Source: Halobacillus sp. A5 (GTDB lineage Bacteria > Bacillota > Bacilli > Bacillales > Halobacillaceae). From it: DNA of 64,000 bases. A program made the position numbers and the translations under genes. Positions 55,453-64,000 of this stretch are shown here, in pieces. Under the pieces are notes generated by a model. It saw nothing but the letters and a program-made list of their open reading frames with translations. It searched no databases and was not told the DNA's origin. The stretch lies in assembly GCF_024189315.1 (NCBI RefSeq), contig NZ_JAIZEO010000003.1:639725-703724 (forward strand), given 5' to 3'. Position 1 is the first letter of the stretch. The number at the start of each line of letters is the position of its first letter.

Positions 55453-55758
55453 GATAGAGGAGCTGTCTCAAAAAGCCCTCTTAACATTAATAATAAAATC
55501 ACTGAATTACTAATTGAAAAATCGCTCCTATTCGTTTAATTGCTTGAACACGAATGGAGCGATTTTTTTGTTTATATAAATAGATGAGCTGTCACGGAAG
55601 GGTTATTTCCAGCAGGTGCAGTGCTTAACCTTACAGAATAAGTAACAGGCAGTCCGTCGTGGGTCTGCCTGCTTTTTGAATAAAAGAAAACCCGCGGATG
55701 ACATTCCGCGGGTTTTCGCCCATAAATCGAGAAAGGCGCCCATAAGTCTATCCTTTTT
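55453..55758. terminator. Three consecutive hairpins after metK
   Basis: First, AAAAATCGCTCC with GGAGCGATTTTT plus ATTCGT/ACGAAT (55517-55569) ends metK. Second, CAGGCAG (55646-55652) pairs with CTGCCTG (55665-55671) and is followed by CTTTTT. Third, a perfect 12-bp stem (55686-55697 with 55706-55717) is bidirectional with ytoA. No ORF lies in the stretch; GAGCTGTC occurs twice (near 55459 and 55587). Confidence 0.8.
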
Positions 55759-56274
55759 CTAGCTTGACTGTTGTTCTTTATAAACCTGCCCTTTCTCTAC
55801 ATACGTGGATCGAATGCGGTCGAGTTCTTTGTAATCTTCTTCTGATAATTCTCTTACTACTTTGGCAGGACGGCCAATGGCCAGCGTTCGTGGAGGTATT
55901 GTTTTTCCAGGAGGAACGAGGCTGCCGGCTCCAATAAAGGCCTGCTCCCCAATTACTGCCCCATCTAAAATAAGGGCCCCCATGCCGATTAGTGCATTTT
56001 TCTTTATATGGGCAGAATGCAATGTGACTTGATGGCCAACGGTTACCCCATCCTCAATGATTAAGGGCTGATCAGGACTCTGATGCAGCATGCTTAAGTC
56101 CTGTATATTAACCTCTTTCCCAATATGGACCGGGGCAACATCCCCCCGGATTACGGTTTTAAACCATATGCTCGAATATTCCCCGATCGTTACATCGCCT
56201 GTTATTACGGCATCTTCAGCTATATATACGTTGGCATCAATCTTTGGTTTTATTCCTTTATACTCGCAAATCAT
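55759..56274 (-). CDS. ytoA: Gamma-carbonic anhydrase-like hexapeptide protein YtoA
   Basis: A 171-residue left-handed beta-helix protein built from hexapeptide repeats (ITGDVTIGEYSSIW onward). The gamma-carbonic anhydrase zinc histidines are in place: one in MLHQSP and two in GHQVTLHSAHI. It may be a carbonic anhydrase or an acyl transferase-like protein; activity is unproven. It is divergent from ytpA. Confidence 0.88.
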   Translation of the reverse strand: MICEYKGIKPKIDANVYIAEDAVITGDVTIGEYSSIWFKTVIRGDVAPVHIGKEVNIQDLSMLHQSPDQPLIIEDGVTVGHQVTLHSAHIKKNALIGMGALILDGAVIGEQAFIGAGSLVPPGKTIPPRTLAIGRPAKVVRELSEEDYKELDRIRSTYVEKGQVYKEQQSS

Positions 56275-56334
56275 TATGAACCCCCTTATAATTATAGTTA
56301 ATTTAGTATAACAAATAGACGAGGAGAAGTTGGA

Positions 56335-57111
56335 ATGACTCCTGATAAATTAGCTACAATAATTATTGTACATGGTGCTTTTGAACATTCCGGCAGATAT
56401 AATCATCTGGTTGAACAACTGCAGAAGGATAACTTTGAAGCAGTCATACATGATCTGCCTGGCCAGGGAAGAACAGAAGGATTGAAAGGGCACATCCGCT
56501 CTTTTTCCGATTATATAAATAAAATAAAAGAATGGGTTGAAGAAGCAGATGATAACCTGCCAGTTTTTTTATTGGGTCACAGTATGGGCGGGGTTATCGT
56601 AGTGAGGGCACTTCAAACCTATAATTTAAAAGTAAACGGGGTAATACTTTCGTCTCCGGCTTTTGCTATTAAAAATGGGGCGGGTAAACCTATGGAAGCG
56701 GCATCCCGGTTATTAAACTATATTTGGCCGACTTTTAGAGTAACTCGCGCTTTGAAACCGGAATCTATTACAAAAAACCCGGAAATAATCGCCCGGCATA
56801 AGAAGGATAATCTTATAATTGATAAGGTTTCAGTCAGGTGGTATAACGAATTTCAGCGTTCGATTAACAGGACTTTTAAAGAAATAGATAAGTTCCCTAA
56901 TCTTCCTCTGCTCGTCATGCAATCAGGAGATGATTTAATTGTAGATCCTTTAAAAACCTACCAGTGGTTTCAGGAAGCAGACTCTTCTGAGAAATCATAT
57001 AAAGAGTGGCCGGGGTTTTATCATGAGATATTTAATGAAGTAGAGTGGCAGCTTCCGTATAAATATTTACATAACTTCTTACACCAACAGCTGCCGGGGC
57101 ATTACATATAA
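56335..57111 (+). CDS. ytpA: Alpha/beta hydrolase YtpA (lysophospholipase-like)
   Basis: A 258-residue alpha/beta hydrolase with the nucleophile Ser in LLGHSMGGVIV, the oxyanion HGAFEHSGRY near the start, Asp in QSGDDLIVDP and His in GFYHEIFNE. In B. subtilis YtpA makes the lysophospholipid antibiotic bacilysocin. It stands 12 bases before ytpB, as there. Specificity is inferred. Confidence 0.9.
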   Translation: MTPDKLATIIIVHGAFEHSGRYNHLVEQLQKDNFEAVIHDLPGQGRTEGLKGHIRSFSDYINKIKEWVEEADDNLPVFLLGHSMGGVIVVRALQTYNLKVNGVILSSPAFAIKNGAGKPMEAASRLLNYIWPTFRVTRALKPESITKNPEIIARHKKDNLIIDKVSVRWYNEFQRSINRTFKEIDKFPNLPLLVMQSGDDLIVDPLKTYQWFQEADSSEKSYKEWPGFYHEIFNEVEWQLPYKYLHNFLHQQLPGHYI

Positions 57112-57123
57112 GGAGAGATTAAT

Positions 57124-58197
57124 GTGAGTGAGAAAGTTCCTGAACGTGCACTTCCTTTAATGGTGTGTGTCTATAGACAAGTTTTTCCATACGTGCATAA
57201 ACAGTTGAATCATTGGAAGAAATTGGCTGAAGCAATACCAAACACTGAATTACAGACTCAAGCTTTAGCCAGTATTCAACAGAAAACGTTCCACTGTGAA
57301 GGGGGAGGCATTTATTCGCTTCTGGCAAAGGAAAATTGGCGCGAAGCTGTTCGGTTTATCGTAGCCTATCAAACGATAAGTGATTATTTAGACAATCTGT
57401 GTGATCGCAGTACATCAATGGATCCCAAAGATTTTCGTATGCTGCATAGATCGATGACCGACGCATTAAACCCTGAAAATGAATTAACAAACTATTACCT
57501 CTATAGGGAGGATAATAATGATGGTGGTTACCTGCACTCTCTCGTTTTAACCTGTCAGGAAGTGTTGCGAGCTTCACCACACTACAAAAAAGCTCAGGCG
57601 TCTGCGACGAAATTAGGCTTTTTGTATAATGATTTACAAGTACATAAGCATGTACGAGAAGAAGAGAGAATTCCTAGGTTAAAGAAATGGTTTGAGCACT
57701 ATCAGGAGGAATGCTCTCATCTTGAATGGTATGAGTTCTCGGCATGTGCAGGATCTACACTGGGCGTTTTTTGCCTGGTTTCTTATGCACTGAGCGGAGA
57801 AATGACCGAAGAGTTGGCGGAACAAGTAACCGGCAGTTACTTTCCTTATATGCAGGGCTTGCATATTCTTCTTGATTACTATATTGATCAGCAGGAAGAT
57901 GAAGAGGAGGGTGATCTCAACTTTTGTTCTTACTACGATCATGAACAGTTAATGAAAGAGAGGTTTGTTTATTTTGTGAAACAAACAAACCTCTCGATTA
58001 AAAAGCTGCCTCATTCAGCTTTTCACGAAATGATCCATAAAGGGCTCGTGGGCTTATATTTAGCTGACCGTAAAGTTCAAGCGATCAGCCAGGCGAAAGG
58101 TTTTGTGAAAGCATTGCTTCGTGCGAGCGGAAAGAAAGCGACTTTCTTTTATTACAATACAAAGATGTACAATAAGTTAAAGTCGCTGCATTCCTAG
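57124..58197 (+). CDS. ytpB: Tetraprenyl-beta-curcumene synthase YtpB (DUF2600)
   Basis: A 357-residue helical terpene synthase of the YtpB type, which cyclises tetraprenyl diphosphate in B. subtilis for C35 sesquarterpenes. The Asp-rich segment DYLDNLCDRS and a second LLDYYIDQQED lie in plausible positions. The start is GTG 57124, 6 bases after AAGGAGAG, partly overlapping an ATGTGA. It overlaps the convergent mnmM by 21 bases. Confidence 0.88.
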   Translation: MSEKVPERALPLMVCVYRQVFPYVHKQLNHWKKLAEAIPNTELQTQALASIQQKTFHCEGGGIYSLLAKENWREAVRFIVAYQTISDYLDNLCDRSTSMDPKDFRMLHRSMTDALNPENELTNYYLYREDNNDGGYLHSLVLTCQEVLRASPHYKKAQASATKLGFLYNDLQVHKHVREEERIPRLKKWFEHYQEECSHLEWYEFSACAGSTLGVFCLVSYALSGEMTEELAEQVTGSYFPYMQGLHILLDYYIDQQEDEEEGDLNFCSYYDHEQLMKERFVYFVKQTNLSIKKLPHSAFHEMIHKGLVGLYLADRKVQAISQAKGFVKALLRASGKKATFFYYNTKMYNKLKSLHS

Positions 58198-58770
58198 CTG
58201 CTTCTTTTCGATAGCAATAATAAAGGGCGGCGTGTTCTTCTGGTTGATAAACCCATATTGAAGTACGCTGTAGGTCTTCTGGTCAAGGGATTGCACATAT
58301 TGAAGTAATGCGTCTTTTTCGTCTCCTCCTCCAGGATGACCATGGTAGACTACTACCACGATTATTCCGCCTTTATTTAAATGATACAAAAGCGTTTTTA
58401 CTGATCGGATAGTAACCTCCGGTGTGGTGACAACTTGTTTGTCGCTTCCCGGCAGGTACCCAAGATTGAAAATGGCTGCCTTTAACCGTGCCAGGTCATC
58501 TTCCGGGATTGTAGCTTTAATTTCATCATGACTGATTTGGAGGATGGTGGCACGGTCAGACAAGTTATGTGTGTTCAACCTTTCTAATGTATTTTCAATA
58601 GCCTGGTGCTGTATATCGTATCCATAAACATGACCACTTGAACCAACGAGTCTGCATAGATGAACGGTATCATGCCCATTTCCGCACGTCCCATCAACCG
58701 CTACATCGCCTTCTTTAAGCGTTTGTTCTATCAAATCATGGGCATAATGTAAAATTCTTTTTAACTTCAT
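58177..58770 (-). CDS. mnmM: tRNA 5-aminomethyl-2-thiouridine methyltransferase MnmM (YtqB)
   Basis: A 197-residue class I SAM methyltransferase. The SAM-binding motif VAVDGTCGNGHDTVHLC lies near residue 23, with VYGYDIQ and the NLGYLPGSDK region further on. YtqB was assigned as the enzyme making mnm5s2U34 of tRNA. The gene overlaps the 3' end of ytpB by 21 bases on the opposite strand. Confidence 0.9.
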   Translation of the reverse strand: MKLKRILHYAHDLIEQTLKEGDVAVDGTCGNGHDTVHLCRLVGSSGHVYGYDIQHQAIENTLERLNTHNLSDRATILQISHDEIKATIPEDDLARLKAAIFNLGYLPGSDKQVVTTPEVTIRSVKTLLYHLNKGGIIVVVVYHGHPGGGDEKDALLQYVQSLDQKTYSVLQYGFINQKNTPPFIIAIEKKQLGMQRL

Positions 58771-58977
58771 TTCCTATTGGCTCCTTATCATCCGTTTAAA
58801 TACTGCATTATTTTAGCATGAACGAAAGCTTCCATAAACTTATTAAAAAAGCTTTCTGAAAGAATTGCTCTTGATAATTGAACCTGTCTATGTTGGGAGG
58901 GCTGCTCATAAATGAAGTGCTTTAAAAGTAAATACCCTTTCTTCATAAAGACTAAATTAATGAAAGCAGGTGTTCGA

Positions 58978-59856
58978 ATGGAGATCAAAGTCATTCAAGC
59001 TCACTCGTCACATGTAAATAAAGTGAAGTACCATCCTAATGAACGATTGTTGGTTTCAGCTGGTTTTAATGGAGAGTTGTATTTATGGGATGTAGATTCA
59101 GGAAAGAAACTAATGGAGTTTAAAGGACATAATCAGACGGTGAATTGTGTTATTTGGCTTGAAAAGGGGAAAAAACTGCTGTCTGCTTCTGGAAGCGGAA
59201 CCATTTTAGTTCATGAAATTTCTTCCTCTGAACCTGTTCAAAATCTTCAGGACTTAAAATCTGGAGTCAGCCACATGCACTTAACATGTGACAGCCGCTA
59301 CCTTCTGACGAGCAATAAAAAGTCTATGTTAAGAATACGAGAGTGGCCGGACGGAGATCTCATACACAAATTAAAGAGCGACCAGCAAAACAGTGGAGTC
59401 TTAGCAACTGCAGACAGGAGCCTTCATGCGGTAGTAGGCGGAGTCGGTTCGAGACTCCGCCGCTATTTTATTCCTTCAGGCGAAGTATTAGAAGAGTTTG
59501 AAGGACATGAGACAGCTGTGATGGGATTCAAGTTTTTTGATAATGATCATTATGGAGTGTCTGCAGGATACAACGGGAGTTTAGTTATATGGGATATGAC
59601 AAAGCACCAAAAGCTGGAGACCTATCATTTAGGAGGTGAAGGGTATTATTCGATTTCATTATCCCCTGATGAAAAAGAAGCAGCTATAGCCATGCCTTAC
59701 CAATTAATCAGACTTCGTCTTCAAGACTTAAAGTCACAAAAACTAATACTTCCCGCAAAAGGTAATTATAGTGTAGATTATCTTTTTGATGGCAGGCAAT
59801 TGGCGATAGCTTCTGCAGATAAAAATATCCGGCTGATTTCAATAGAAGGATCGTAA
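58978..59856 (+). CDS. WD40 repeat beta-propeller protein
   Basis: A 292-residue protein of about seven WD40-type blades: VKYHPNERLLVSAGFNGELYLWDVD, FKGHNQTVNCVIWLEKGKKLL and FEGHETAVMGFKFF are clear repeats with GH and WD ends. It has no signal peptide, kinase or other domain, so it is probably a cytoplasmic interaction scaffold. ATG 58978 is chosen with AGCAGGTG upstream; an upstream in-frame ATG at 58912 has no site. Solitary WD40 proteins are uncommon in Bacilli; function unknown. Confidence 0.85.
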   Translation: MEIKVIQAHSSHVNKVKYHPNERLLVSAGFNGELYLWDVDSGKKLMEFKGHNQTVNCVIWLEKGKKLLSASGSGTILVHEISSSEPVQNLQDLKSGVSHMHLTCDSRYLLTSNKKSMLRIREWPDGDLIHKLKSDQQNSGVLATADRSLHAVVGGVGSRLRRYFIPSGEVLEEFEGHETAVMGFKFFDNDHYGVSAGYNGSLVIWDMTKHQKLETYHLGGEGYYSISLSPDEKEAAIAMPYQLIRLRLQDLKSQKLILPAKGNYSVDYLFDGRQLAIASADKNIRLISIEGS

Positions 59857-59857
59857 G

Positions 59858-59965
59858 CTAACCCTTATTTCGATTTTTAATCTGCACCACCCGTTTAGGT
59901 GTATTTACTGTACGCTTAATGTTGTTTTGAGAAGGAGAGTCTGTTTTACGAATAGGTTTTTTCAT
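59858..59965 (-). CDS. Small basic protein, 35 residues
   Basis: A 35-residue protein rich in Lys, Arg and Asn (starting MKKPIRKTDSPSQN, ending VQIKNRNKG). ATG 59965 has a perfect AAAGGAGG 8 bases upstream. It may be a DNA- or RNA-binding small protein; no family recognised. It lies tail to tail with the WD40 gene and divergent from leuS. Confidence 0.7.
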   Translation of the reverse strand: MKKPIRKTDSPSQNNIKRTVNTPKRVVQIKNRNKG

Positions 59966-60025
59966 GAAGAATCCTCCTTTAATGAAACTTATTCCCAATT
60001 TATTCCGCGCAGTAAACATGAGAAC

Positions 60026-60054
60026 TTGACAAAGAATGACGGTTTCAATAGTAT
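60026..60054 (+). promoter_or_regulatory. Promoter of the leuS T-box leader
   Basis: TTGACA (60026-60031) and TAGTAT (60049-60054) are exactly 17 bases apart. A start near 60061 begins the T-box. Confidence 0.75.
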
Positions 60055-60060
60055 ACAAAG

Positions 60061-60305
60061 TAGATATGTAAAGACGTTGAAAAGGAATAGTAATAAAGTT
60101 CCTCAAGTACTAGAGAGGCAGCGGCAGGTGAAAGCTGTTCTTGAGCCTTTATGAACTCGCCTTGGATGTCGAAGAAGAGAAAGCGTGATCTTCTTCCGGC
60201 TGAATCACCGATATCGATTGCAAGTGAGCGTGTAAACGTTAATTTGGGTGGTACCGCGGGAGAAGTCTCTCGTCCCTTGTTCAGGGATGAGTGGCTTTTT
60301 TTATT
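60061..60305 (+). ncRNA. Leucine-specific T-box leader
   Basis: The T-box signature TGGGTGGTACCGCG lies at 60245-60258. Within the specifier-loop stem, TATGAACTCGCC shows CTC at 60156-60158, a leucine codon. A long stem I with AGAGAGGC precedes it. The leader binds uncharged leucyl-tRNA and lifts the downstream terminator so that leuS is made when leucine charging falls. Confidence 0.93.
60265..60302 (+). terminator. T-box terminator before leuS
   Basis: GTCTCTCGTCCCT pairs imperfectly with AGGGATGAGTGGC and is followed by a run of T. The antiterminator uses the T-box sequence just upstream. Confidence 0.85.
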
Positions 60306-60358
60306 TAAATTTAAATTACGAAGACACTTAGATAGTTTAATAAATAGGAGGAAGACAA

Positions 60359-62773
60359 ATGGCATTTGATCACAAGGCTATTGAAAAGAAGTGGCAGACC
60401 TATTGGTTAGAAAACAAAACCTTTAAAACAGATACTAGCTCAAATAAAAAGAAATTCTATGCTTTAGACATGTTCCCTTACCCGTCAGGATCCGGGTTAC
60501 ATGTAGGGCACCCTGAAGGTTATACTGCGACGGATATTCTCTCACGAATGAAGAGAATGCAGGGCTATGAAGTTTTGCATCCGATCGGATGGGATGCTTT
60601 TGGTCTTCCTGCTGAGCAGTACGCACTTGATACAGGTAACGATCCGGAAGAATTTACAAAGCAGAATATTGCTACTTTTAAAAGACAAATCCAGGAGTTG
60701 GGTTTTTCCTACGATTGGGATCGTGAAATAAATACAACAGATCCAGATTATTATAAGTGGACGCAATGGATTTTCCTTAAGCTATACGAAAAAGATTTAG
60801 CTTACATTGATGAGGTCGCAGTAAATTGGTGTCCTGCACTAGGAACAGTACTTGCAAATGAAGAAGTGATTGATGGTAAAAGCGAACGAGGGGGGCACCC
60901 TGTTGAGCGTCGTCCTATGAAACAGTGGATGCTGAAAATAACGGAATATGCTGACCGGCTGCTCGAAGATTTAGAAGAGCTTGACTGGCCAGAAAGTATT
61001 AAAGATATGCAGAGGAACTGGATAGGTAAGTCAGAAGGAGCCGAAATTACTTTTGATATAGCGCACAATAATGCTTCTTTCGATGTGTTTACTACACGGC
61101 CGGATACGCTGTACGGAGCTACTTATGCTGTTCTTGCACCTGAACACCCTCTTGTCAATCAAGTCGTAACGCAGGAGAAGAAAGAAGAAGTTGACCGCTA
61201 TATCGACGATGCTCAAAATAAAAGCGAACTTGAGAGAACAGATCTAGCGAAGAATAAATCAGGAGTGTTTACAGGGGCTTATGCTATAAACCCAATTGAT
61301 GGAAACAAACTTCCCATCTGGGTCGCGGACTATGTATTAATGAGCTATGGAAGCGGAGCCATTATGGCTGTACCTGCCCATGATGAACGAGATTATGAGT
61401 TTGCAACTAAATATGATCTTCCTATCATTGCCGTCTTAGAAGGTGGAGATGTGGAAGAAGAGGCATTTACAGGAGACGGTCCCCACATAAATTCTGGAAT
61501 ATTAAATGGTTTGGATAAAGAAGAAGCGATAGAAAAAGTCATTCAATGGCTGGAAGATAATAAAAAAGGTGAGAGAAAAACGACTTACCGTCTGAGAGAT
61601 TGGCTTTTCAGCCGTCAGCGTTACTGGGGAGAACCGATTCCGGTCATCCATTGGGAAGATGGAACAATTACCGCTGTTCCTGAAAATGAATTACCTGTAC
61701 GTCTCCCGAAAACAACAGAAATTAAACCTTCTGGAACTGGAGAATCGCCGTTGGCTAATATTGATGATTGGGTCAATGTTGTTGATCCTCAAACAGGATT
61801 AAAGGGGCGTCGTGAAACGAATACTATGCCTCAGTGGGCAGGAAGCTGCTGGTATTTCCTTCGCTATATAGATGCTGGTAACGATGAAATTTTTGCAGAC
61901 TTTGAGAAGTTAAAAAAATGGCTTCCTATAGATGTATATATTGGAGGAGCTGAACACGCTGTTCTCCATCTTCTCTACGGCCGGTTTTGGCATAAAGTTT
62001 TATACGATGTGGGCGTAGTGCCAACGAAAGAGCCTTTCCAAAAGCTTTTTAACCAAGGGATGATTTTGGGAGAAGGAAATGAAAAAATGAGTAAGTCTAA
62101 AGGGAATGTAGTGAATCCTGATGACATCGTGTTTACTCATGGGGCAGATACACTGCGCCTGTATGAAATGTTCATGGGACCTTTGGAAGCATCAGTAGCC
62201 TGGTCTACAAATGGATTAGACGGAGCGAGACGTTTCTTAGACCGTGTGTGGCGTTTATTTACAGAGGAAGGCAGACTATCCCATGTGGTAGTAGAAGATA
62301 GTAAAGAATCTACACTGGAGAAAACTTACCATGAAACAGTGCAGAAAGTGTCAGAGAATTTCGAAGAACTGCGGTTTAACACTGGGATATCTCAAATGAT
62401 GGTATTTATTAATGAGGGGTATAAGGTCGAAGAAATTCCAAAAGAATACGTAAAGGGCTTTGTAAAGCTGCTGTCACCAGTTGCCCCTCACTTAGCTGAA
62501 GAACTATGGAACTTGCTTGGATATACAGAGAGTGTCAGCTATGAAGAATGGCCTTCATTTGATGAAGAAAAACTTATAGAAGAAGAAGTTGAAATCGTAA
62601 TCCAGGTTATGGGGAAAGTCCGGGCGAAAATGATGGTGAGCCCAGAAGCTTCAAGAGAAGACCTTGAAAAAGCTGCCCTGGAAAACGATAACGTACAGGA
62701 GTGGCTTGAAGGGAAAACAGTACGCAAAATTATCGCTGTTCCTGGCAAGTTAGTTAATATCGTAACGAATTAA
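60359..62773 (+). CDS. leuS: Leucyl-tRNA synthetase
   Basis: An 804-residue class Ia aminoacyl-tRNA synthetase. HVGH (the HIGH signature) is at residues 48-51 and KMSKS at 576-580, and the editing domain ([16 protein letters not shown] and [10 protein letters not shown]) lies between. ATG 60359 follows ATAGGAGGA. Regulated by the T-box. The protein is complete and of typical bacterial length. Confidence 0.98.
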   Translation: MAFDHKAIEKKWQTYWLENKTFKTDTSSNKKKFYALDMFPYPSGSGLHVGHPEGYTATDILSRMKRMQGYEVLHPIGWDAFGLPAEQYALDTGNDPEEFTKQNIATFKRQIQELGFSYDWDREINTTDPDYYKWTQWIFLKLYEKDLAYIDEVAVNWCPALGTVLANEEVIDGKSERGGHPVERRPMKQWMLKITEYADRLLEDLEELDWPESIKDMQRNWIGKSEGAEITFDIAHNNASFDVFTTRPDTLYGATYAVLAPEHPLVNQVVTQEKKEEVDRYIDDAQNKSELERTDLAKNKSGVFTGAYAINPIDGNKLPIWVADYVLMSYGSGAIMAVPAHDERDYEFATKYDLPIIAVLEGGDVEEEAFTGDGPHINSGILNGLDKEEAIEKVIQWLEDNKKGERKTTYRLRDWLFSRQRYWGEPIPVIHWEDGTITAVPENELPVRLPKTTEIKPSGTGESPLANIDDWVNVVDPQTGLKGRRETNTMPQWAGSCWYFLRYIDAGNDEIFADFEKLKKWLPIDVYIGGAEHAVLHLLYGRFWHKVLYDVGVVPTKEPFQKLFNQGMILGEGNEKMSKSKGNVVNPDDIVFTHGADTLRLYEMFMGPLEASVAWSTNGLDGARRFLDRVWRLFTEEGRLSHVVVEDSKESTLEKTYHETVQKVSENFEELRFNTGISQMMVFINEGYKVEEIPKEYVKGFVKLLSPVAPHLAEELWNLLGYTESVSYEEWPSFDEEKLIEEEVEIVIQVMGKVRAKMMVSPEASREDLEKAALENDNVQEWLEGKTVRKIIAVPGKLVNIVTN

Positions 62774-62779
62774 TCTTTA

Positions 62780-62813
62780 AAAACTATCTCCTTTTTAAAG
62801 GAGGTAGTTTTTA
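62780..62813 (+). terminator. Terminator after leuS
   Basis: A 15-bp stem (AAAACTATCTCCTTT with AAAGGAGGTAGTTTT, one G-U pair) is followed by TTA. Confidence 0.85.
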
Positions 62814-62893
62814 GTGTATAGTTCAAATTCTTGACTAGTTCTCTTAATTTATTAAAATAAAAATGAAATTAAATTAAAATGAGGAGGATGGGT

Positions 62894-63205
62894 ATGAGCG
62901 TAGTAAAAGTCATAACTCCTGAAGAATTGCAAAAAGCGCTAGATGAAAATAAAGACCTCAAAATTATAGATGTGCGGGAAAATGAAGAAGTAGCCCAAGG
63001 AATGATTCCCTCTGCTCAGCATATTCCATTAGGCAATGTCCCGGAAGAAGCAGGAAATCTCGATCCGGAAAATGAATATGTTATGGTGTGCAGATCTGGA
63101 AGAAGAAGTATGAATGCTTCTGAATTTCTTAAGGAAAAAGGCTTCCATAGAGTTCACAATCTTGAAGGTGGTATGTTGGAATGGAAAGGTGAACTAGTAT
63201 TTTAA
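62894..63205 (+). CDS. ytwF: Rhodanese-domain sulfurtransferase YtwF
   Basis: A 103-residue single-domain rhodanese. The active loop is CRSGRRS with catalytic Cys, and the CDC25-like IIDVRENEEVAQGMIPSAQH precedes it. The protein moves sulfane sulfur. The start ATG 62894 is 6 bases after GAGGAGG; an upstream ATG at 62879 overlaps that site. Confidence 0.92.
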   Translation: MSVVKVITPEELQKALDENKDLKIIDVRENEEVAQGMIPSAQHIPLGNVPEEAGNLDPENEYVMVCRSGRRSMNASEFLKEKGFHRVHNLEGGMLEWKGELVF

Positions 63206-63225
63206 GGTGAGAGAGGACTTATAGG

Positions 63226-63561
63226 ATGCTTGAATTAAGTATAGTTGTTACTGGAGCACTGATTTTCACTATCTTTAGAGGGTTCTACCATACCTTCGTA
63301 TTAAAACCATTTACAAATCAATCACCATCTAGAGATGATTTTTGTGTCATTGATATTCGTGATTATATTTCTGCTCATCGTTCTCCTTATCCAGGAGCTG
63401 AGAATATTCCATTAAGCTATCTGCAAAGAGCGTTAAAGGATCGTTTTCAATGCACAAAAGATATTCTGCTGGTAACTGATGATAAAAGAGGAGCTAAACT
63501 GGCAGCTCGAATGATTAGAAAGAAAAAAGGAAAAAACATTTATTATGTTAAAGCTGTATAG
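63226..63561 (+). CDS. Membrane-anchored rhodanese-like protein without catalytic Cys
   Basis: A 111-residue protein with an N-terminal membrane segment (LSIVVTGALIFTIFRGFYH) and a degenerate rhodanese domain (DFCVIDIRDYISAHRSPYPG, then ENIPLSYLQ). In the active loop DDKRGAK replaces the CxxGxR pattern, so catalytic Cys is missing. It is 20 bases after ytwF with AGAGGA 8 bases upstream, and probably co-transcribed. It may bind rather than transfer sulfur; the role is unknown. Confidence 0.8.
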   Translation: MLELSIVVTGALIFTIFRGFYHTFVLKPFTNQSPSRDDFCVIDIRDYISAHRSPYPGAENIPLSYLQRALKDRFQCTKDILLVTDDKRGAKLAARMIRKKKGKNIYYVKAV

Positions 63562-63566
63562 CGAAT

Positions 63567-63612
63567 AATAAAACCAGGGCTGTAATAATTACGAGTCCTG
63601 GTTTTATTTTCG
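63567..63612 (+). terminator. Terminator before the rRNA operon
   Basis: A perfect 12-bp stem (AATAAAACCAGG at 63567-63578 with 63597-63608) is followed by a T run. It overlaps the start of the rrn promoter region. Confidence 0.85.
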
Positions 63613-63614
63613 GC

Positions 63615-63643
63615 TTGACTTTTATTTTTATATTGGTTATTAT
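63615..63643 (+). promoter_or_regulatory. rRNA operon promoter P1
   Basis: TTGACT (63615-63620) and TATTAT (63638-63643) are 17 bases apart, about 250 bases before 16S rRNA. Confidence 0.6.
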
Positions 63644-63716
63644 ATTAAACGTTGCTCTTTTAAGAAGCGACTTTCTAGTAAACAAGTAAATTGTGAGAGA
63701 AAATCTTTCAACAGTA

Positions 63717-63746
63717 TTGACTTATTTTGAAGAACTATGGTAGAAT
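63717..63746 (+). promoter_or_regulatory. rRNA operon promoter P2
   Basis: TTGACT (63717-63722) and TAGAAT (63741-63746) are 18 bases apart. The leader then has the conserved GATCTTTGAAAACTGAACG segment seen before 16S genes in Bacillaceae. Confidence 0.75.
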
Positions 63747-63887
63747 TTACTTACTGTCGTTAGGCAGTAGCGCATTATTTGATCTTTGAAAACTGAACGA
63801 ACCAACCAGTACGTCAACATCTTCTTTCTATATAGAAGGAAGTAAAACAAGCACATTCGGTGTGCAAATGAGCAAGTCATTCTCAAC

Positions 63888-64000
63888 TTTTATGGAGAGT
63901 TTGATCCTGGCTCAGGACGAACGCTGGCGGCGTGCCTAATACATGCAAGTCGAGCGCAGGAAACCAGCAGATCCCCTTCGGGGGTGACGCTGGTGGAATG
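63888..64000 (+). rRNA. rrs: 16S ribosomal RNA, 5' end
   Basis: The universal 16S start GGAGAGTTTGATCCTGGCTC begins a few bases after 63888 and is followed by ACGAACGCTGGCGGCGTGCC and TACATGCAAGTCGAGCGC. Only the first 113 bases are in the window, ending in the first variable region (GATCCCCTTCGGGGGTGAC hairpin), which is typical of Bacillaceae. The 5' end is placed by homology to B. subtilis. Confidence 0.97.

Noticed and set aside
58912..58977. Longer N terminus of the WD40 protein
   Set aside because: The upstream ATG has no ribosome-binding site, while ATG 58978 has AGCAGGTG at a fitting distance.
60045..60365. Minus-strand ORF across the leuS leader
   Set aside because: It is antisense to a well-defined T-box and has no ribosome-binding site.

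Overview
The window is a low-GC, sporulating Bacillota chromosome segment, most likely a moderately halophilic member of the Bacillaceae (Halobacillus-like). Four things point there. The gene content and gene order repeatedly match Bacillus subtilis blocks. Sporulation genes are present (yunB, lytH, a YhcN/YlaJ lipoprotein, yteA). Many predicted proteins are acidic and sodium-coupled transporters are present. The 5' end of a 16S rRNA gene closes the window. The genus is an inference from style and from only about 110 bases of 16S.

Layout. 1-6.7 kb: the end of metQ, yurZ, an unusual small ORF, then the complete sufCDSUB iron-sulfur assembly operon. 6.8-13.8 kb: yunE, yunD and yunB, a lysine riboswitch with terminator ahead of an NhaC-family transporter, and a sodium:neurotransmitter-type transporter with its 34-residue MetS-like partner. 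13.8-20 kb: the lytH-yutCDEFG block and a glyoxylate/hydroxypyruvate-type reductase, with a decayed-looking 0.5 kb gap in front of yutG. 20-25.7 kb: a redox and Fe-S block (yutI, yuzD, yuzB, yutM, yumC, a type II NADH dehydrogenase, yuiBCD). 25.8-31.8 kb: deoD, khtTU potassium efflux, a palindromic repeat element, kapB, a Cu/Zn-SOD-like lipoprotein, a PatB-type lyase and an XRE regulator. 31.9-38.7 kb: yugI, yuzA, yugJ, pgi, yugN, yugO, a thioredoxin-like protein and an M42 peptidase. 38.9-50.9 kb: tspO, yteA, yuxO, menA, and the divergent menFDHB-E-C menaquinone cluster ending in a FhuF-like Fe-S protein. 51-58.8 kb: ytkD, pckA, a DCC-family protein, a SAM-I riboswitch with metK, ytoA, ytpA, ytpB and mnmM (ytqB). 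59-64 kb: a solitary WD40 protein, a leucine T-box with leuS, two rhodanese-like genes, tandem rrn promoters and the start of 16S rRNA.

The genes share a few jobs. Fe-S cluster synthesis and carriage involves Suf, YutI, YutM and possibly YuzD, YuzB and the FhuF-like protein. Quinone-linked respiration involves type II NADH dehydrogenase, menaquinone synthesis and YumC. Ion homeostasis involves KhtTU, YugO and the sodium-linked transporters. Three textbook RNA switches (lysine, SAM-I, leucine T-box) are visible with their terminators. I see no CRISPR array, prophage, intact insertion sequence or recognisable defence island. The least explained items are the small ORF with an apparent ATT start, the compact foldable menF leader, the hairpin that hides the yunB ribosome-binding site, a hairpin-rich spacer between ytkD and pckA, and the nested repeat after khtU.
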